Assembly: GCA_029582155.1 (NCBI GenBank)
Contig: CM055898.1
Coordinates: forward strand, 29,706,745-29,770,744
Source of the DNA: Panopea generosa
Taxonomy: Eukaryota; Mollusca; Bivalvia; Adapedonta; Hiatellidae
DNA length: 64,000 nucleotides
Reading direction: 5' to 3'
Position numbers and translations under genes: made by a program. Of the stretch, positions 39,501-54,500 are shown in pieces; position 1 is the stretch's first letter; each line of letters begins with the position of its first letter. Below the pieces are notes generated by a model. That model worked only from the letters and a program-made list of their open reading frames with translations. It was not told the origin of the DNA and did no database searches.

Positions 39501-42500
39501 AACATCATCATCACCATGTAAAGAAACAACAGCAGCAAATGTCCACCCCAGCGACCCCAGTATCAAAAGGCAACAAGTCGCCTAGTCATGCAGATCAGGC
39601 AGAATGTCCAGAGTCGCCTCTCATACCAAATATACCAATATCGACACGGGCCGAACAAAAAGGTGCAATAAGCAGACGGGATAAAATGGAGGATGAGGTA
39701 CGATATGCAGATGTAGCAATTTTATTTAAAGAAAGATAAACTATATGTATGGTCTAATTGGATTATAAAACTAATGAACTTCATTATAATTTTTTTTTTT
39801 TTAAATATTACATATAAATATTATTTGAAATTCTTATAGAATCAAATTCTTAATTTTCCTTTAAAAATAAATTTGTTAGCAATTGGTTTCTCTCAAGTTG
39901 TATTAAAAATGTCTTCTTTTATTTTAACCGCAAACACAGCTGGGAGCATCACGTGCATCCAGGGAGCGGTCTATTTCACCTAGCGAGATATTTTTGAATG
40001 CTCGGTTAGTACGCGCTGGGACATTTAAAGGAATACCTGTAGAACCAGTACTCCTGTCAAAGAATGGCATCAACTTCTTCATTGAAGGTAAATGCTCCCA
40101 TAGTAATTGTTTGTCAACTTATTGGTAGGGCTGTGTATTGCCAGGACACTTCAGATACGATACATACCGCAATACAGGAAGTATGATACGATACACTGCT
40201 TAACATTAGAAAACAATCTTACTTTTGAGTTCTTACAAATATAAAACTTTAATATGTGTTGTTTTGAAAAATTACACTATGACTGTATTTGAGGCATCAC
40301 AACAGAAGGTATAGACTATTTAAATAGATATATGTTCATAAATTGTCTTGTATTTTACAAATCCTTGAAATAAATGTTAATCAACTTCACATTAATATTT
40401 AGAATACAGATACATACTGTATTTCTAAACAGTTTTTAACAATCAGAATATACCCTAAATCATTTTACTTATGAAAATATTGGTGACTATGGCAAAGGAC
40501 TACAGTATCTCTTGGTTTCACCAAACCACTTAATTAGAATAAATTGAGTGCTTGAATGCTGCTGACTTGTTACGGGAAAAGTTCTATATGAAATAGTTCT
40601 AATGACAACAAATCCCATAGTTGGTACGTTTGGACGCAGGTCAGTGCATAACTGCCACCTAGTGGTAACACAATCCATAAATTATAGTTTTGTATTTTGT
40701 CGTTTTCCCAGAACAGTTTATTGTTTGTTTTTAGCTTGCTGGGACGAAGTCCAAGGAGAGCTATTGTCATGACCCCGGCATCGTCATTGTCTGTAGACAC
40801 CAAGGTTAAACTTTTGCGTACAAGTTTCAGATATCTATGCAACCACTCATTGTTTGTCGATGAAACTTTGCATGTGTGTTAACCATCATCAATGGAACAC
40901 ACAGAGATAAGAGCTCTGGATTGCATTTTGGCACAGTTATGACCCTTTTTGGACTTAGACACCTAGGTTAAACTTTGCGTTTAGTTGCATACAAGTTTAA
41001 GATATCTATGCAACCACTCATTGGATGTCAATGAAACTTTGCATGTGTGTTAACCATCATCAATGGAACACACAGAGATAAGAACTCTGGATTGCATTTT
41101 GGCACAGTTATGACCCTTTTTGGACGTAGACACCAAGGTTAAACTTTGCGTTCAGTTGCGTACAAGTTTAAGATATCTATGCAACCACTCATTTGATGTG
41201 AATGAAACTTCACATGTGTGTTCACCATCATCAGTGGAACATACAGAGATAAGCACTATAACTCTGGCTTGCATTTTGGCACAGTTATGACCCTTTTTGG
41301 ACGTAGACACCCAGGTTAAACTTAGCGTTTAGTTGCGTACAAGTTCAAGATATCTATGCAACCACTTATTGGATGTGAATGAACCTTCACATGTGTGTTC
41401 ACCACCATCAATGGAACACACACAGACAAGAACCGTAACTCTGGATTGCATTTTGGCACGGTTATGACCCTTTTTCGACTTAATTTTTCAGGTTAAAGTT
41501 TTTTATCACGTAAGATATCTATGCAACCACTCATTGGATATGAATGAAACTTTGCATGTGTGTTTACAATCGTCATTGAAACACACAGAGACAAAAACCA
41601 TAACTCTGGGTTGCATTTTGGCACAGTTATGGCCCTTTTTTTAATTAATTTTTCAGGTTAAAGATTTTTATCATGTAAGATATCTATGCAACCACTCATT
41701 GGATATGAATGAAACTTTGCATGTGTGTTTACCATCATCATTGAAACATGCAGAGACAAAAAACATAACTCTGGGTTGCATTTTGGCACACTTGAGTTTA
41801 GTTGTGTTAAGTTTAAGATATCTATGCAACCACTCATTGGATGTGAATGAAACTTCCCATGTGTGTTTACCATCATGAATGGAACACACAGAGACAAGAA
41901 CCATAACTCCGGGTTGCATTTTGCCACACTTATGGCCCTTTTTGGACTTAGACACCCAGAGGCGAGCTTTGTTGTCTTCTGACAGCTCTTGTTATTTGAT
42001 TCCATTGAAATTAAAGGTTTGAATGCCAAATATACACATATTGAAAATTTTAAATCGGAGCTCTAGAACTGATACTAGATCTACCTGATTCATAAATAGA
42101 ATACAGAAATGGGGCTATTTGATAACTTGATGGCAATGCTTTATTTTAAAGGATAGTGAATGATGCATAACCTAAAACTGTATGGCGGTACAACTGATAT
42201 GAACCCTGCCAATACAATATAAATATTGCTCAGAAATGAACCGCAATAAACCGATATATACTGTTGTATTGGAACCGCTCTACTTATGAGTAAATTTGTT
42301 TGCATTAATTTTATATATGTCATAGAGATGCATACAAATATGTATATAACAAAATGTTGTACTGAGGTCGATATACGAATTTCTATGACCTGAAAGACAT
42401 AGAATTTCTGAATGGAACATGTGAAGCTTTTGACCAAATTAGATTGTTTGTCAGTTGTTAAACTTGAAGTGTAATTCACATACTGTTTTCAATCTTACAA

Positions 42501-45500
42501 AGGTTATGTCCCAACTTCCCCAGGTTAACCAGAACTAAGAAAAAGTGAATAAATCACTTTGTCAAAGGACACAACACATGGTATCAAACCCATATGCCAC
42601 AAGTTTCCAAACCAGCTCTATAACATTAGATCTCCATTTCTATATTAGAATTTAAAAGCTGCTCGGCTCCTTGGAGTAAGATCTCTAGCATGATTTGTTT
42701 AACGCCTTGTTTCACAATCGGAGTAAAATAAATAATGTTAAATGATATTTCAGGTGCAGTAGAATCCCACAAGTTCCATATATATCCACAAGAGATACAG
42801 CAGTGCTTGGCGCGGTTTGATGACCAGGCAACAAACATGTTGTTTTTCCTCACCTCTGCAGCGTGCGGAGTGCGGACAAGAAAGGATCTAAACATAAAAC
42901 CACACACAAACCCAAACTTGGAGCCTCCGGAACCCTTTTTTGACCCTTGTAGTGTTGGTATGTGTTTGAGTAATTTTTACCTGATTTTAGATCTCCCGAG
43001 TCTTACAGGTGAGCTTTTGTTATCGCCAGGTGTCCGTCTTCCCTCAGTTGTTAAATTTTGCTTCAAATAACTTTTTCTCAGAAACCACTTGATAGAGTTT
43101 TACCCAAAATGTGAACTTTAGGTAATATTTAGTTTGAAAAATTGGAAAAAAATGTGAGTGGGATAATAAGTATTTTAATGCTATTTGGTTGTGTAGTTTC
43201 TGAGTCATTTTGTTTGTCATCCTGAATAGTTAGTTGGAACAACAATAAGATATATCATTTTTTTTTTTTAATATTTGAAATAAAGTCACTCTAGGCTATC
43301 CTTAAAAAATATTTGTTTGCTGTGCTTCGACCCAGTATTTTCATTTGTTTAGGTAGGTAGCTAAATTTTTTTTTGTTGCCAAATTTTGGTTTTGCATAGT
43401 CATTTTAAATAAAAACGGACAAAAATCATGAAAAAAAGTAAATGCTTTGAAAGTCAATAAAAAGTTGGGGTAGCTGCAATTTTGATTGAGTAGGTAGGAG
43501 CAAGGCAAACAATACATATTTTTTAAGGATGGCCCTAGTTACACTTTTCTAGGTATTTCAAGGTTATCTTAGCACTTATTTATCACATTGCTGTGTACAC
43601 TTGGGTGGATTGAGAGGTTTGGGAGGTTAGGTAGTTTATTTCTTTTAACTTTCACGCATCGTCATTATAGTCTGTAATGATGATAAGCTATTATTAGAGA
43701 AGAAAAAAGTATAACATATATGTCGGTCATATTGATAGTCATCATATAGTCATTTCTCCCTGAATTTGTCAGGACTTCTCCCTAAGATCAGATCAAGCTT
43801 TGATTATGAGTTATTGGTTGAGTTTGAATATTTAGTATTTGTAATTTTTTTCTGTAAGTTAGTATGTTGTCTCTACGAGCCGTAAAATGAATGAATGATC
43901 CTTCCAGTTGTCATTATGTAACCATTTGTCATCATATAACAAGTTGTCATCATATAGCAAGTTGTCATTATATAACCAGTTGTCATTATGTAACCAGTTC
44001 TCCATCACATGACCAGTTGTCATCATATAACCAGTTGTCACTATGTAACCATATAACCAGTTGTCATCATATGACCAGTTGTCATCATCTAACCAGTTGT
44101 CCATCATATAACAAGTTGTCATCATATGACCAGTTGTCATTATGTAACCAGTTGTCATCATATAACCAGTTGTCCATCATATAACCAGTTCGTCATCATA
44201 TGACCAGTTGTCATTAGGTAACCAGTTGTCCATCATATAACCAGTTGTTATTATGTAATCTACATGATTTGGTGTGCATTTTATTCATTATGTCTACCTA
44301 CCAACATAATAGAAACAGAATTCCTTCAATAGTTGTTGCCCATGACTAAAGAATGTGTCATCAATGTATAATTACTGAAACCAAATAGTTTTTAATTGAG
44401 AGGCTTACTGTGAAATCATTAATATTCGTGGGGTACTAATTTTTGTTGATTTCAATGAAATTTAATCCCAACGAAATGGTTGTGGATAAAACTTTGTAAC
44501 ATCTAAACTGCAAAGCATTTAATTGTGCCTAAAACATAGACCTAGCTTTCTTAACTTGATCTATATGTATTCTGATATTTTCTATTTAGTGTGTGCATTT
44601 AGCTATTAGATGTATTGAAAATTAGATTTAAGTTTCATACATTTATTCATTTATTTATTGATTCATTTACATTCATTCACATTCATTTATTTATTCATAT
44701 CCATTCAGTAATTCATTCACATTCATTATCGTTTATATATTCAGTCATTCCAATTTTTTCCCAGATATGACTCACCAGATGATCACGGTGCTGATGGACA
44801 CGGTTGACGAGAAGACCAGGATAGAGTTTCAGAAACACATGGACACCTTCAAGTCATGGGGTAAACAAGGGGATGAAGGGTTCTACATGGAGCTGACGAG
44901 AGCGGAGGCTGATGAGATCTTGAAACAGTCGAACAAGCAGTCAAACAAGAAGATGATGGTTGCTGACAATGTTGGAATGTTGAACACACCACTGGTACCG
45001 GATCACCAGTACAGTCAGCCGGGTGATGAGGAGAGCAGAATGAGCAGGTCACCATCACCGCCAAAGATCGGCTTTGTCGGTCCCATTATTAAGTATGTAT
45101 CTAGGATTGTTGATATACATATGTACTCTCTCAGCTTGCACAATGATAGCAAATACAAAGCAATATAGACCCTGCTCAGCTTGCAGTTTTGGTTATAATC
45201 TGTATACCGGTACATAGTTTTAATAACTTTAAAAACAGCAAAAGTTAAATTACAGAAATCAATTGAACAAAACTGCTAAAATTTGCAAACATGAGCAAAC
45301 ATTTCTAGACCGTTGGCTTGTGTTTTATCTTGGTTTTATAAGGTTATTGCTTAAATATGAAATTGAGGGACTGTTCCATAGCAGTCCAATTTCCATTTAA
45401 TGTTACTGACCTCAGTGCTGGATTCTAGATTTAGTTAATTATCAAAAATAGTACGCAGCTGATAGAACTTCATAATAGAAAAGTCATTTAGTTATTAAAA

Positions 45501-48500
45501 GCCATTTAGGAGGGGGGCACATATAGTCGCCCATGTTCCAGCATCACACTTACATGTTAGCTCACTAAACTTCCATACCAATTTTCAAAATGAAGTGTAG
45601 TTGCATATATTGTGTTTGGGTTCACTTTCCATGGAGTTATGGGCCTTTATTTTATTGGTAAATCATACACTTTCTTGTCAGCTCTACTCCTAAATGTGTC
45701 CACCAATTTTTGCCAAACTATCAACATATTGGTATACAGTCAAACCTGTCTTAAGCAGCCAGTCAAGGGAAAGAGCAAATGTGGTTTTAAGACAGGTTAT
45801 TGCTTAATACAGGTTAATTTACACTGAAAGCATGGAAATGGGAAATAGAAAACATGGTTGCTTACGACAAGTGGCTGCTAAATAGAGGTGACCCCTTACA
45901 CAGGTTTTACTGTACATTCTGTTGTCTTGTTCTGTTCCATTGAGTTATGGCCTTTTAATTATTTTTAAAGGTAAATTTAAGTATGTGCATCACACATTTT
46001 TGTCAGCTTTTTTCTTCCCAAACTTTTGAAATTATTTTAGTAAAACTGTTTAGGGAATATTATAATTATGTATAATATCCAATACATGGACTTTTAGTGT
46101 AGTTTTGATCCTGAAATTATTTTTGATGGACGATCTATGTACATACTGCACTCTTTCTTGTTCTTTTTCCTCGTAAACTTTTCAGTTGATTTAGTTTAAA
46201 CAATATTTATTCATTTTCAACATATTACATATAAATATATTCACATATACAGCAATACATAACAATAGAATTGAGAAGAAAGCTATTTCTAGCTTATACA
46301 AAGTCTCTCTTCAATTGATTTGACCAAACTTGTTAGGGAATATAAGTATGAAGTTCAGTTGCCCTTCTCATCTCGTTATGCTCCATCTGCTTGTGGTGGA
46401 GTTATGGCCCTTTAATAAATGTTAGTTGTAACTTTTGTCACCACTATTCCCAAACTGCTTGAATAATAGTGATCAAACTTGCAAACAAAATTAATATCAG
46501 TACAAAGTCCAGTTGTGTATATTGTCGTCTCTGTAGTAGTAGTACTGTCACTAGTCAAGATTCATTTGTTAAATTACATTGCTGCACTAATGCTGCAGGC
46601 ACAGTGCCAATAGGCACGTTTCTAATCTTGTCTTTCCATATAAAATGACAACTTTATTTATTTACAGACTTTTAACATATCCTCCACCTCCAGAAAAAGG
46701 AGGTCACAGTATTACAAACGAGGACCTTTATTGCCTCCAAGAGGGAGAATTCCTTAATGATGTTATCATCGACTTCTATCTAAAGTAAGTAAAACTTTGT
46801 CCACCGCCACAAAAATAAAAGGCGTACTATGACAAAGTAAGATTTTGTTATACATTACAACTTAACATCGTATCAAGTGCATCTTTATTTGTCACCAGGT
46901 CTGATTGAATTACTTGAAAAAAGATGATGATTCTATAGTCATTTTGAGGTGTTCCTCCACCAGTAAAATAGATTATGCCATATAACCTGTCATGTGTTGA
47001 AAAAATGACGTTAAACTCGATTCAAAATGACTGCTTTATTTTTGGGTCCGTTATTCTGCCCCATTTCCAAAGGCATATAGTATCTTTTTTCCCCAATCCA
47101 AAGTAACAAAAAGTTCTGAAAAGTGCGAGCAAGAGCCCTATACTCAAAAGTGCTGTGGAAGACATTGAGATGTAACTGTCAGTGCAAGCTGCTCATATAT
47201 GAATTAAAATGAAATAGTGTGCAAGGAATTTTAAAAGGCTGAACTCGAAACATTTGATTTCGTAAAAATAGAACAGGATCTATTTTACTGGTGGTTTTGA
47301 TTGACCATGTGAAAAATATTGGAAATGTGTTCGTTCAATGTTTTGTTCTCTGCCTGAGTCATCTAAGGTGGTGTCATCTAATGACTACTTACCTGTCACT
47401 GTTGTAGGTTCGTACCCAGCTCAGTCCAAGATCTTTATCTGAGAAAGTTCACCAGTAACTTGCAGAGGAACGTTGGTTTTACTCCTCTTAATTCTGATAT
47501 CTTCCTCCACCAATAAAATTGGATAGGCTATAATATAATCAAATGATTATTGCTATACAACATTGCATCTCCTGTCAAATGCTGATTCAGTGAGAAAGTT
47601 ATCAGTTACATCAGAAGATGGGTGTGCTCAAGTACTGGTTAATCTTCCAGGATCTCAAGAAGAATGGTTTGGTAAACTGACTGTCTGTAAACTGTCAATT
47701 GCAAAAAAAATGTGCTTTTTATTCAAACAAACAAACTACATTCATTCCATGTTGTTATGTGTTCTAATTTGCAGATATTTATTATTGGAGTGTCTGAGTG
47801 CAGAAGATCGTGCAAGGACTCACGTCTTCAGTTCCTTCTTTTATAAACGTCTCACACAGAGAATACGTGGTGCTGCAATAGACGATGATCCTTGTGTCAC
47901 GTAAGTTGGTTCAACCAGATATTATAATTTGGCATTATATGCAGATACATTTATGTCAACCAGAAGGAATGGGGGGAAGGGGGTCTTGACCCATGCATAG
48001 GTTTCCTGAAATATTGCTTAATGCAGTATTTTTAGCCAGTATTTTAAAGTTGACGATCTTTTGACTGCACCCTTTTTTAAGATAGGTATATCTTTTGATA
48101 AAAATTTAATTTACAATGTTACTGTAAATGTTCAAATAATTACAATTGAATTGTCCGAGATTTTGACTGATGAGACTTTTACAGATGCTGTGTTTATTTA
48201 ACAGTTCACAGTTATTGGGCAATTAACCCACATTGCAGAATGGATGAAAATAGTATCTCATATAAGTGATGCTGCGGTAATATACAGAACCTGAAATGGA
48301 GGTTAAAAAAACAGTTTTAAAAAATAACAACAGCTAAGTTTTAATCAAACGATGCTATAAATTAAGGTATTTTCTTTCAAATTTGTATTTTTTCATGCAA
48401 TAATTAAAACATCTAAAACCCAAGACATCATGAAAGACAAGTCTTTCTGTTGTTCAATGTTGTATATATGCTTATGTACAATAGAGTGAGAAATCAAGGC

Positions 48501-51500
48501 AGTTTCCTGAGTTATGGGTGGGTGGTCGTGTGCAATTATAGAATATTTAGTTAATTTTGTAGTCAGGTATTTTAGTTTTTGGGGTCTGTCTACAATATAT
48601 TTTGTCAGTCGGTCATTTCATTATTGATACACATTGTTGATATAGTAATGGGTTTTATGTAGATAGAGAATTGTTGTTCTGTTTTTTCTTCTTCCTCTGA
48701 CGAAGGCATAAACTGTTAACTACATGTAGCTTAGGATATTAGTTTTTGTATATTTTTTAACACAGTAAAGTGGTAATTCTCTACTGTATTTACTGTCTCA
48801 ACCATTTATGTATCATGGGCGGATCCAGTGCTCCTGAAAGGTGTTTTGGTAGATGTATGATTCTCCCTATCAGATATAACTTATGTACACTTACTTCTGT
48901 TACCAGGCTGCCTGTGAAGAGACATGCGAGAGTTAAGACATGGACTAGACACGTAGATCTATTCAAGAAGGACTTCATTGTCATTCCTATCAATGAACAG
49001 TATGTATCGCAGTAATTACATGTAGTCTTAACCCTTTACTTCATAAAGACACCTTTGGACACCTCTAATATAGACGCCTTTGGACACCTCTAATATAGAA
49101 GGCTTTTGAATTATTGGGTGAATTATGTTTATATTAACTGACAGAGTGGAAAACAGTGCAGGAAGTGTTCAGATTGCTCATTACAAGCAATCTGAACTCT
49201 TCCTGCACTGTTTTCAAAGGGCTTCTGTGATTGGTGCGGGAAAACGCGTATCTTTGGAGTAAAGGGTTAACTCTGCTAATGCTATTCTTTAATAATAGTT
49301 GCCGAGTGATTCAAGGCTGTGTCTCAAGATCCCTTCTCACTGCTAAGGTCATTGGTAGAGTCGCTGGCCTGCTTGATCTAAACTTTTGTGAGAAAGTTAG
49401 CTGCGGAAGGAAGATGGTTCTATTCAGATTTATTGTGACGTCTACAATAAAATCGGATATTGTTTAATCATAACCTGTAATATGTTGAAAATGGTGTTGA
49501 ACCCAATTCAAAATTAAGTAGAAATTAAACAGAAGATTTCCACAACTACACAGATATTGCTGGTTCTTGGCCAACTAGCTCAATGCAAAATATGGAAAAA
49601 ATGTCTCCTGTTTCTTGAAAACCAACATCTTATGTCGTAAACAATATAATATTTACAATTCAGGTTCTCGCCATTAATTGCAATATATTCTACTTTTTGT
49701 TCAGTGCTCACTGGTTCCTGGCCATTATCTGTTTTCCTGGTGTGGGGGAACCAGAAGAAAACCCCTTCATTCCCAAACCAGTGACCACACCAATGATAGA
49801 GCCGACCAATGTGCCGACGCCTCCACAGCCGACAGAAGACAACTCTGAAGAGATGGAGTGTGATGATGTGGAGGTAAAGTTTGATATTTTACTGTCAGTC
49901 AGAAAAAATGGTTTACCGGTATGTTCATTAATAGTTTGATTTTCCTTTTTAGCTTGCCGGGATGAAGTTCAAGGAGAGCTATTGTCATGATCCCGGTGGC
50001 GGTGTCGTCGTCTGTAGACACCCAGGTTAATATTTTGCGTACAAGTTTCAGATATCTATGCAACCACTCATTGGATATGAATGAAACTTTGCATGTGTGT
50101 TTACCACCATTAATGGAACACACCGAGATAAGAACCATAACTCTGGATTGCATTTTGGCACAGTTATGGCCCTTTTTGGACTTACACACCCAGAGGCGAG
50201 CTTTGTTGGTCTTCTGACAACTCTTGTTAAATAGATATTTTAATGAAATTTAATGGAAAAGTTCTTTAAAAAGCTAAAAAGATATTAACTACAACAAAAC
50301 TAAGTCAAAGCTAATAACTTGTAATAAAGGCATTTTTCTTTAAGTATTTATCAGGCAACACATTTAATTCTGCGGAATTCTTATTGTATATAAGTGCCAT
50401 GGGAAGACTATATAAATAATGTTTGGAATATGATAAATAAACAATTTTCATTGTTTCTTAAAGAACCCACTACCTCAAAATCAACAGGAAAAAGTTGAAA
50501 ATATGGATACGCAGGAGAACTCTGACATAGATAATCCAAACTCTGAGGAGGCTATAGAGAAACCAGAACAGGAGAAGCCTAGCGATGGTTCAAACCCAAG
50601 TACTTCAGAGACTGGCGAGCCAGGGAAAGCAGAAACAGAGGCAAATGGTAGTGTGTCAGAAGAGAGTAGCACTCAGGGTGCAGAGACTGCTGAGGTAAAG
50701 ACAGAATCACAGACAGAAACAGATGCAAAGATTCCAAGTTTGCAGACCATTAAATATCCGGTCATTTGTAAGGTATGTTTTTTATAATTTGTGTTGTTTC
50801 TTATTTCTTATTTTATAGACTATAAAAATATTGTGTCATGGTTTAAAAAACACTGAAATATTTGATGTACTAAATTTAAAATATAATATGTTTGTAATCA
50901 AGAGCAATTCTGTTTATAGTGGGCACAGTATGTCAAGGTAAAGGTCACTGTTACATAACTTTAGAGTTTTAGGTTTGCTAATCCATTTTTTGTTTTCCAT
51001 TAGAAAAAATTTAGAGACAATGACTTTCCAATATTCCGTTGTTGTATCCAAAAAGTAACCAAATGCTATCATTCAAAACACACAAAAAGTGGGGACCTCC
51101 TACATTTTCTCCCCATATGTTCAGTTCTGTTTACATACATGTACATGCCAGATCCACAGTGAAAAATGGCCAAAATCTTGTTGGGGTAAAATCATGAAAA
51201 ATCAGTTGATGTCTCCAATGAATATAATCATCTTAATCATCAACCTGAAAATTAATTAAAGATTCAATTGTTCCAGTTTTTCTGCTATTCTGTGTTTATC
51301 ATGACCTTTCACGTCTTACAGCTTACTCATATAAATTATAATTAGCGGTTTGTAACCTGGAGGTAGCTTAAACTCCAGTTTCATTATCTGGCTTCTGTTT
51401 CACCAACATTTTCTTAAATATTTAGTTTTGACTGGTTATTTATCTATTATACAATCAATATCAATACCAGTCGTAAATCATGATCACCTGGTTGCTTTCC

Positions 51501-54500
51501 GTAGATTTAAGTTCTTAAGTAGTTAAGCATAGTTTGGTGAAACAGGCCCGCAGTACTGCTCCAACTTCTCACTGATTACCTATTTGATAGTTAAATTACC
51601 TGTTTGAACGTTAAATTTTGTCACTCATGGCTAAATCTTGCATGTGGGAGCCAAGCCAATCTTGTGTCTCACTGATTACCTGTTTGAACGTTAAATTTTG
51701 TCACTCTTGGCTAAATCTTGCATGTGGGAGCCAGGCCAATCTTGTGTCTCACTGATTACCTGTTTGTTACATTTTGTCACTCTTGGCTAAATCTTGCATG
51801 TGAGACCCATGCCAATCTTGTGTCTCACTGCTTACCTGTTTGAAAGTTAAATTTAGTCACTCTTGGCTAAATCTCGCATGTGAGAGCCAATCTTGTATCT
51901 CACTGATTACCTGTTTGAAAGTTAGATTTAGTCACTCTTGGCTAAATCTTGCATGTGAAAGCCAGGCCAATCATGTGTCTCACTGATTACCTGTTTGAAA
52001 GTTAATTTTTGTCACTCTTGGCTTAACTTTGAGTAGTTTTATCACTGTAAAGTAATATAACTGAACCATGTCTATATATATATACATATGTAGTTTTATC
52101 ACTGTAAAGTTATATAACTGAACCATGTCTATGTATATATACATATGTAGTTTTGAAGTATGACTACAGTGCACTCTCTCCTGGAATTCTATTCTACATT
52201 AACTACTAGAGCTAGTCTGTTGCTGTATCTGTTTCTGTCTGGTTTATCTCTTTTTCTCTCTCTCTCTCTATCTCTTTCTTTCTCTCTTTCTTTCTCTTAT
52301 CAAGTATCTCTATATATAAAACTTGATGTTTTACAGTCCATCCGAGGTACACCTGTAGCAGCAGGTCAGCAGAGACCAGATGATGCATTAGTTGGTGTTA
52401 AACAGTGAGTCACATGTCTTCTTACATTACTTGGCTAATAAGTGGAGTAACATTATCCTCCAAATCAAAAAGACATCCTTTATAAATATCATGTTTTCGC
52501 AATTTAAATCAATAAAATCTGAGTAACACTTAATATCAGTTTTTGTTCTTGTTGCGTAATTGAAGTTATTTAGCAACAGTATTACCATGTTCAAATTGTT
52601 ACAATTTGTGTCTCAGCTATAACATTGAACAGTTCTAGGAAATCACTATAAACGACAAATAAATTCCCGAACATCAAATAATTTGATGTTATTTGGGGGA
52701 ATTTCCTAGACCTGTTATACCTGCTTTATATGTGTATCCCATCAATCTTCGAATATATTAGGACCCGGTAAGCTCAGTCAAGGGGTTGTGAACTCCCTTG
52801 TGGGCCAGTCTCTGTGATTATTAAACTTTCATCTCGCTGTCATTCATCTCTCATCACTGATTTGGTTGGAAAAGTTATCAGTCACTTGCAGAGATTGGTG
52901 TACTTGAGTACTGGTTACGCTTCAAAGATCTCAGGGAAAAGTGGTTACATTAACTGATCACCATTTAGCCCCCGATGACATAAGAATAACGCTAAATATT
53001 TAAAAAAAAAGACAACAAAAAAACAAGATTACAAAGACAGTTTTTGTTTCAATTATAAATTTGATATTTCCAGATAGGATATTGAACTGCGCAGATTATG
53101 TTTATATTTGTAATATTACTGTATGTAGATAGATGGTTACATTAGTAACATTGAATTCATTTCCAATGAGCTGCATATACTTCATTTAACTGTTGTTTTC
53201 CATTACAGAAAAAATATTTCATGAGATATTTGTGAGTAGGGTGTCACTCATGAAGACAGACTCCTTCCATTCCCAAATAATAACGGAAAACATCAGTTGA
53301 ATAAACTATTAATTACATTCTGAAAATTTAAATAAGCATTTAAGTTTTGCAGAAATACTATTTTTCAACACCCAAATACAAACTGAACAATTATCTTCTA
53401 TTAATATTTGTCTATATAATGGGAGTCTATATACATAGTGATGTTGCTGACGGCACTGATCCTGGTGGTAAATACCAGTGATATTAAACACTGAGTAGTT
53501 AAAAATATGTCATAAGAGGTGGTTTATGTCCAGTTAATTCAATTTGAGATATTTCTCAACTCAAAATTGTAAATTGTTTAAATTCTATGTTTTATTTACA
53601 GTGAACCGGGCCCGATTAAGTCGATTACGCATCTGACTATCAATCCAGGGGTCGTGAGTTTGAATCCCCAGCACGGCAACAGTCTCCGTGATGATTGATA
53701 TACGACATTGTGTCTCATTATCATTCGTCTCTCACCACTGATTCAAGTGGGAAAGTTATCAGTTACTTGCGGAGATGGGGTGTGCTCGAGTACTGGTTAA
53801 TCCCAGGAAACAGTGGTTAGGTTAACTGATAATCTGTTAGCCCTCGATGGCATAAAATGACGCTAAATATTAAATCAATCAATCAATCAATCAATCATTA
53901 TTTACTGTGATCATTTTGCATGTTATCCTTTAGCAATGAGTACTGATGTGTGTCTATTTAAGTTCTATTTAATCATTTATTGCATAATGAGTTCAAGCAA
54001 TTATTAAGAGAAATTGAGAATTTTGAGTTGAGGAAAATCTCAGCTTGAGATGTTTAGTGAAAGAGGTCCCTGGAACTTTAATTTCAAATCTTGACGATTT
54101 TTATGTTTATTAATTCCATTTTTATTTTCAGGCCATGTATCATTATATTTGACTCCCTATCTGGACCGTCACGCTCCCGAATCGTTCAGGTGTTGAAGGA
54201 TTACCTCATGGTTGAGTGGGCGGCCAAGAAAGGGGGAGAACTGAACAAGAATATCATCAAAGGTTGTGTGCCCAAAGTCCCACAGCAGAACAACTTTAGT
54301 GACTGTGGTGTCTTCATGCTGCAGTATGTGGAGAGCTTTTTTGAGGTATGATTTACCAAATCATATCTTTGTAAGAAGTGTTTTAACTCTGTGATTAAGT
54401 CTTCAGTAAAAAGTAAAGAGCCTTGCCTCCTGTCCTATTTATTGATTTACAGCATTGTGGTTGCAGTATCTCTGCAAGTTTATTTTTGTCTTGCATATAT

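Noticed and set aside
40570-42029. Several minus-strand frames across 40.6-42.0 kb and at 49.9-50.2 kb
   Set aside because: They fall inside the tandem-core element and repeat with its unit. There is no conserved domain.
43859-44184. Repeat peptides on both strands (for example '[13 protein letters not shown]')
   Set aside because: Products of the 18-19-bp minisatellite in intron 10.
47563-47904. A longer version of exon 13 starting at 47563
   Set aside because: The extra upstream part matches SINE body sequence, and a good acceptor ('gttctaatttgcag') joins exon 12 in phase exactly at the conserved YLLLE.
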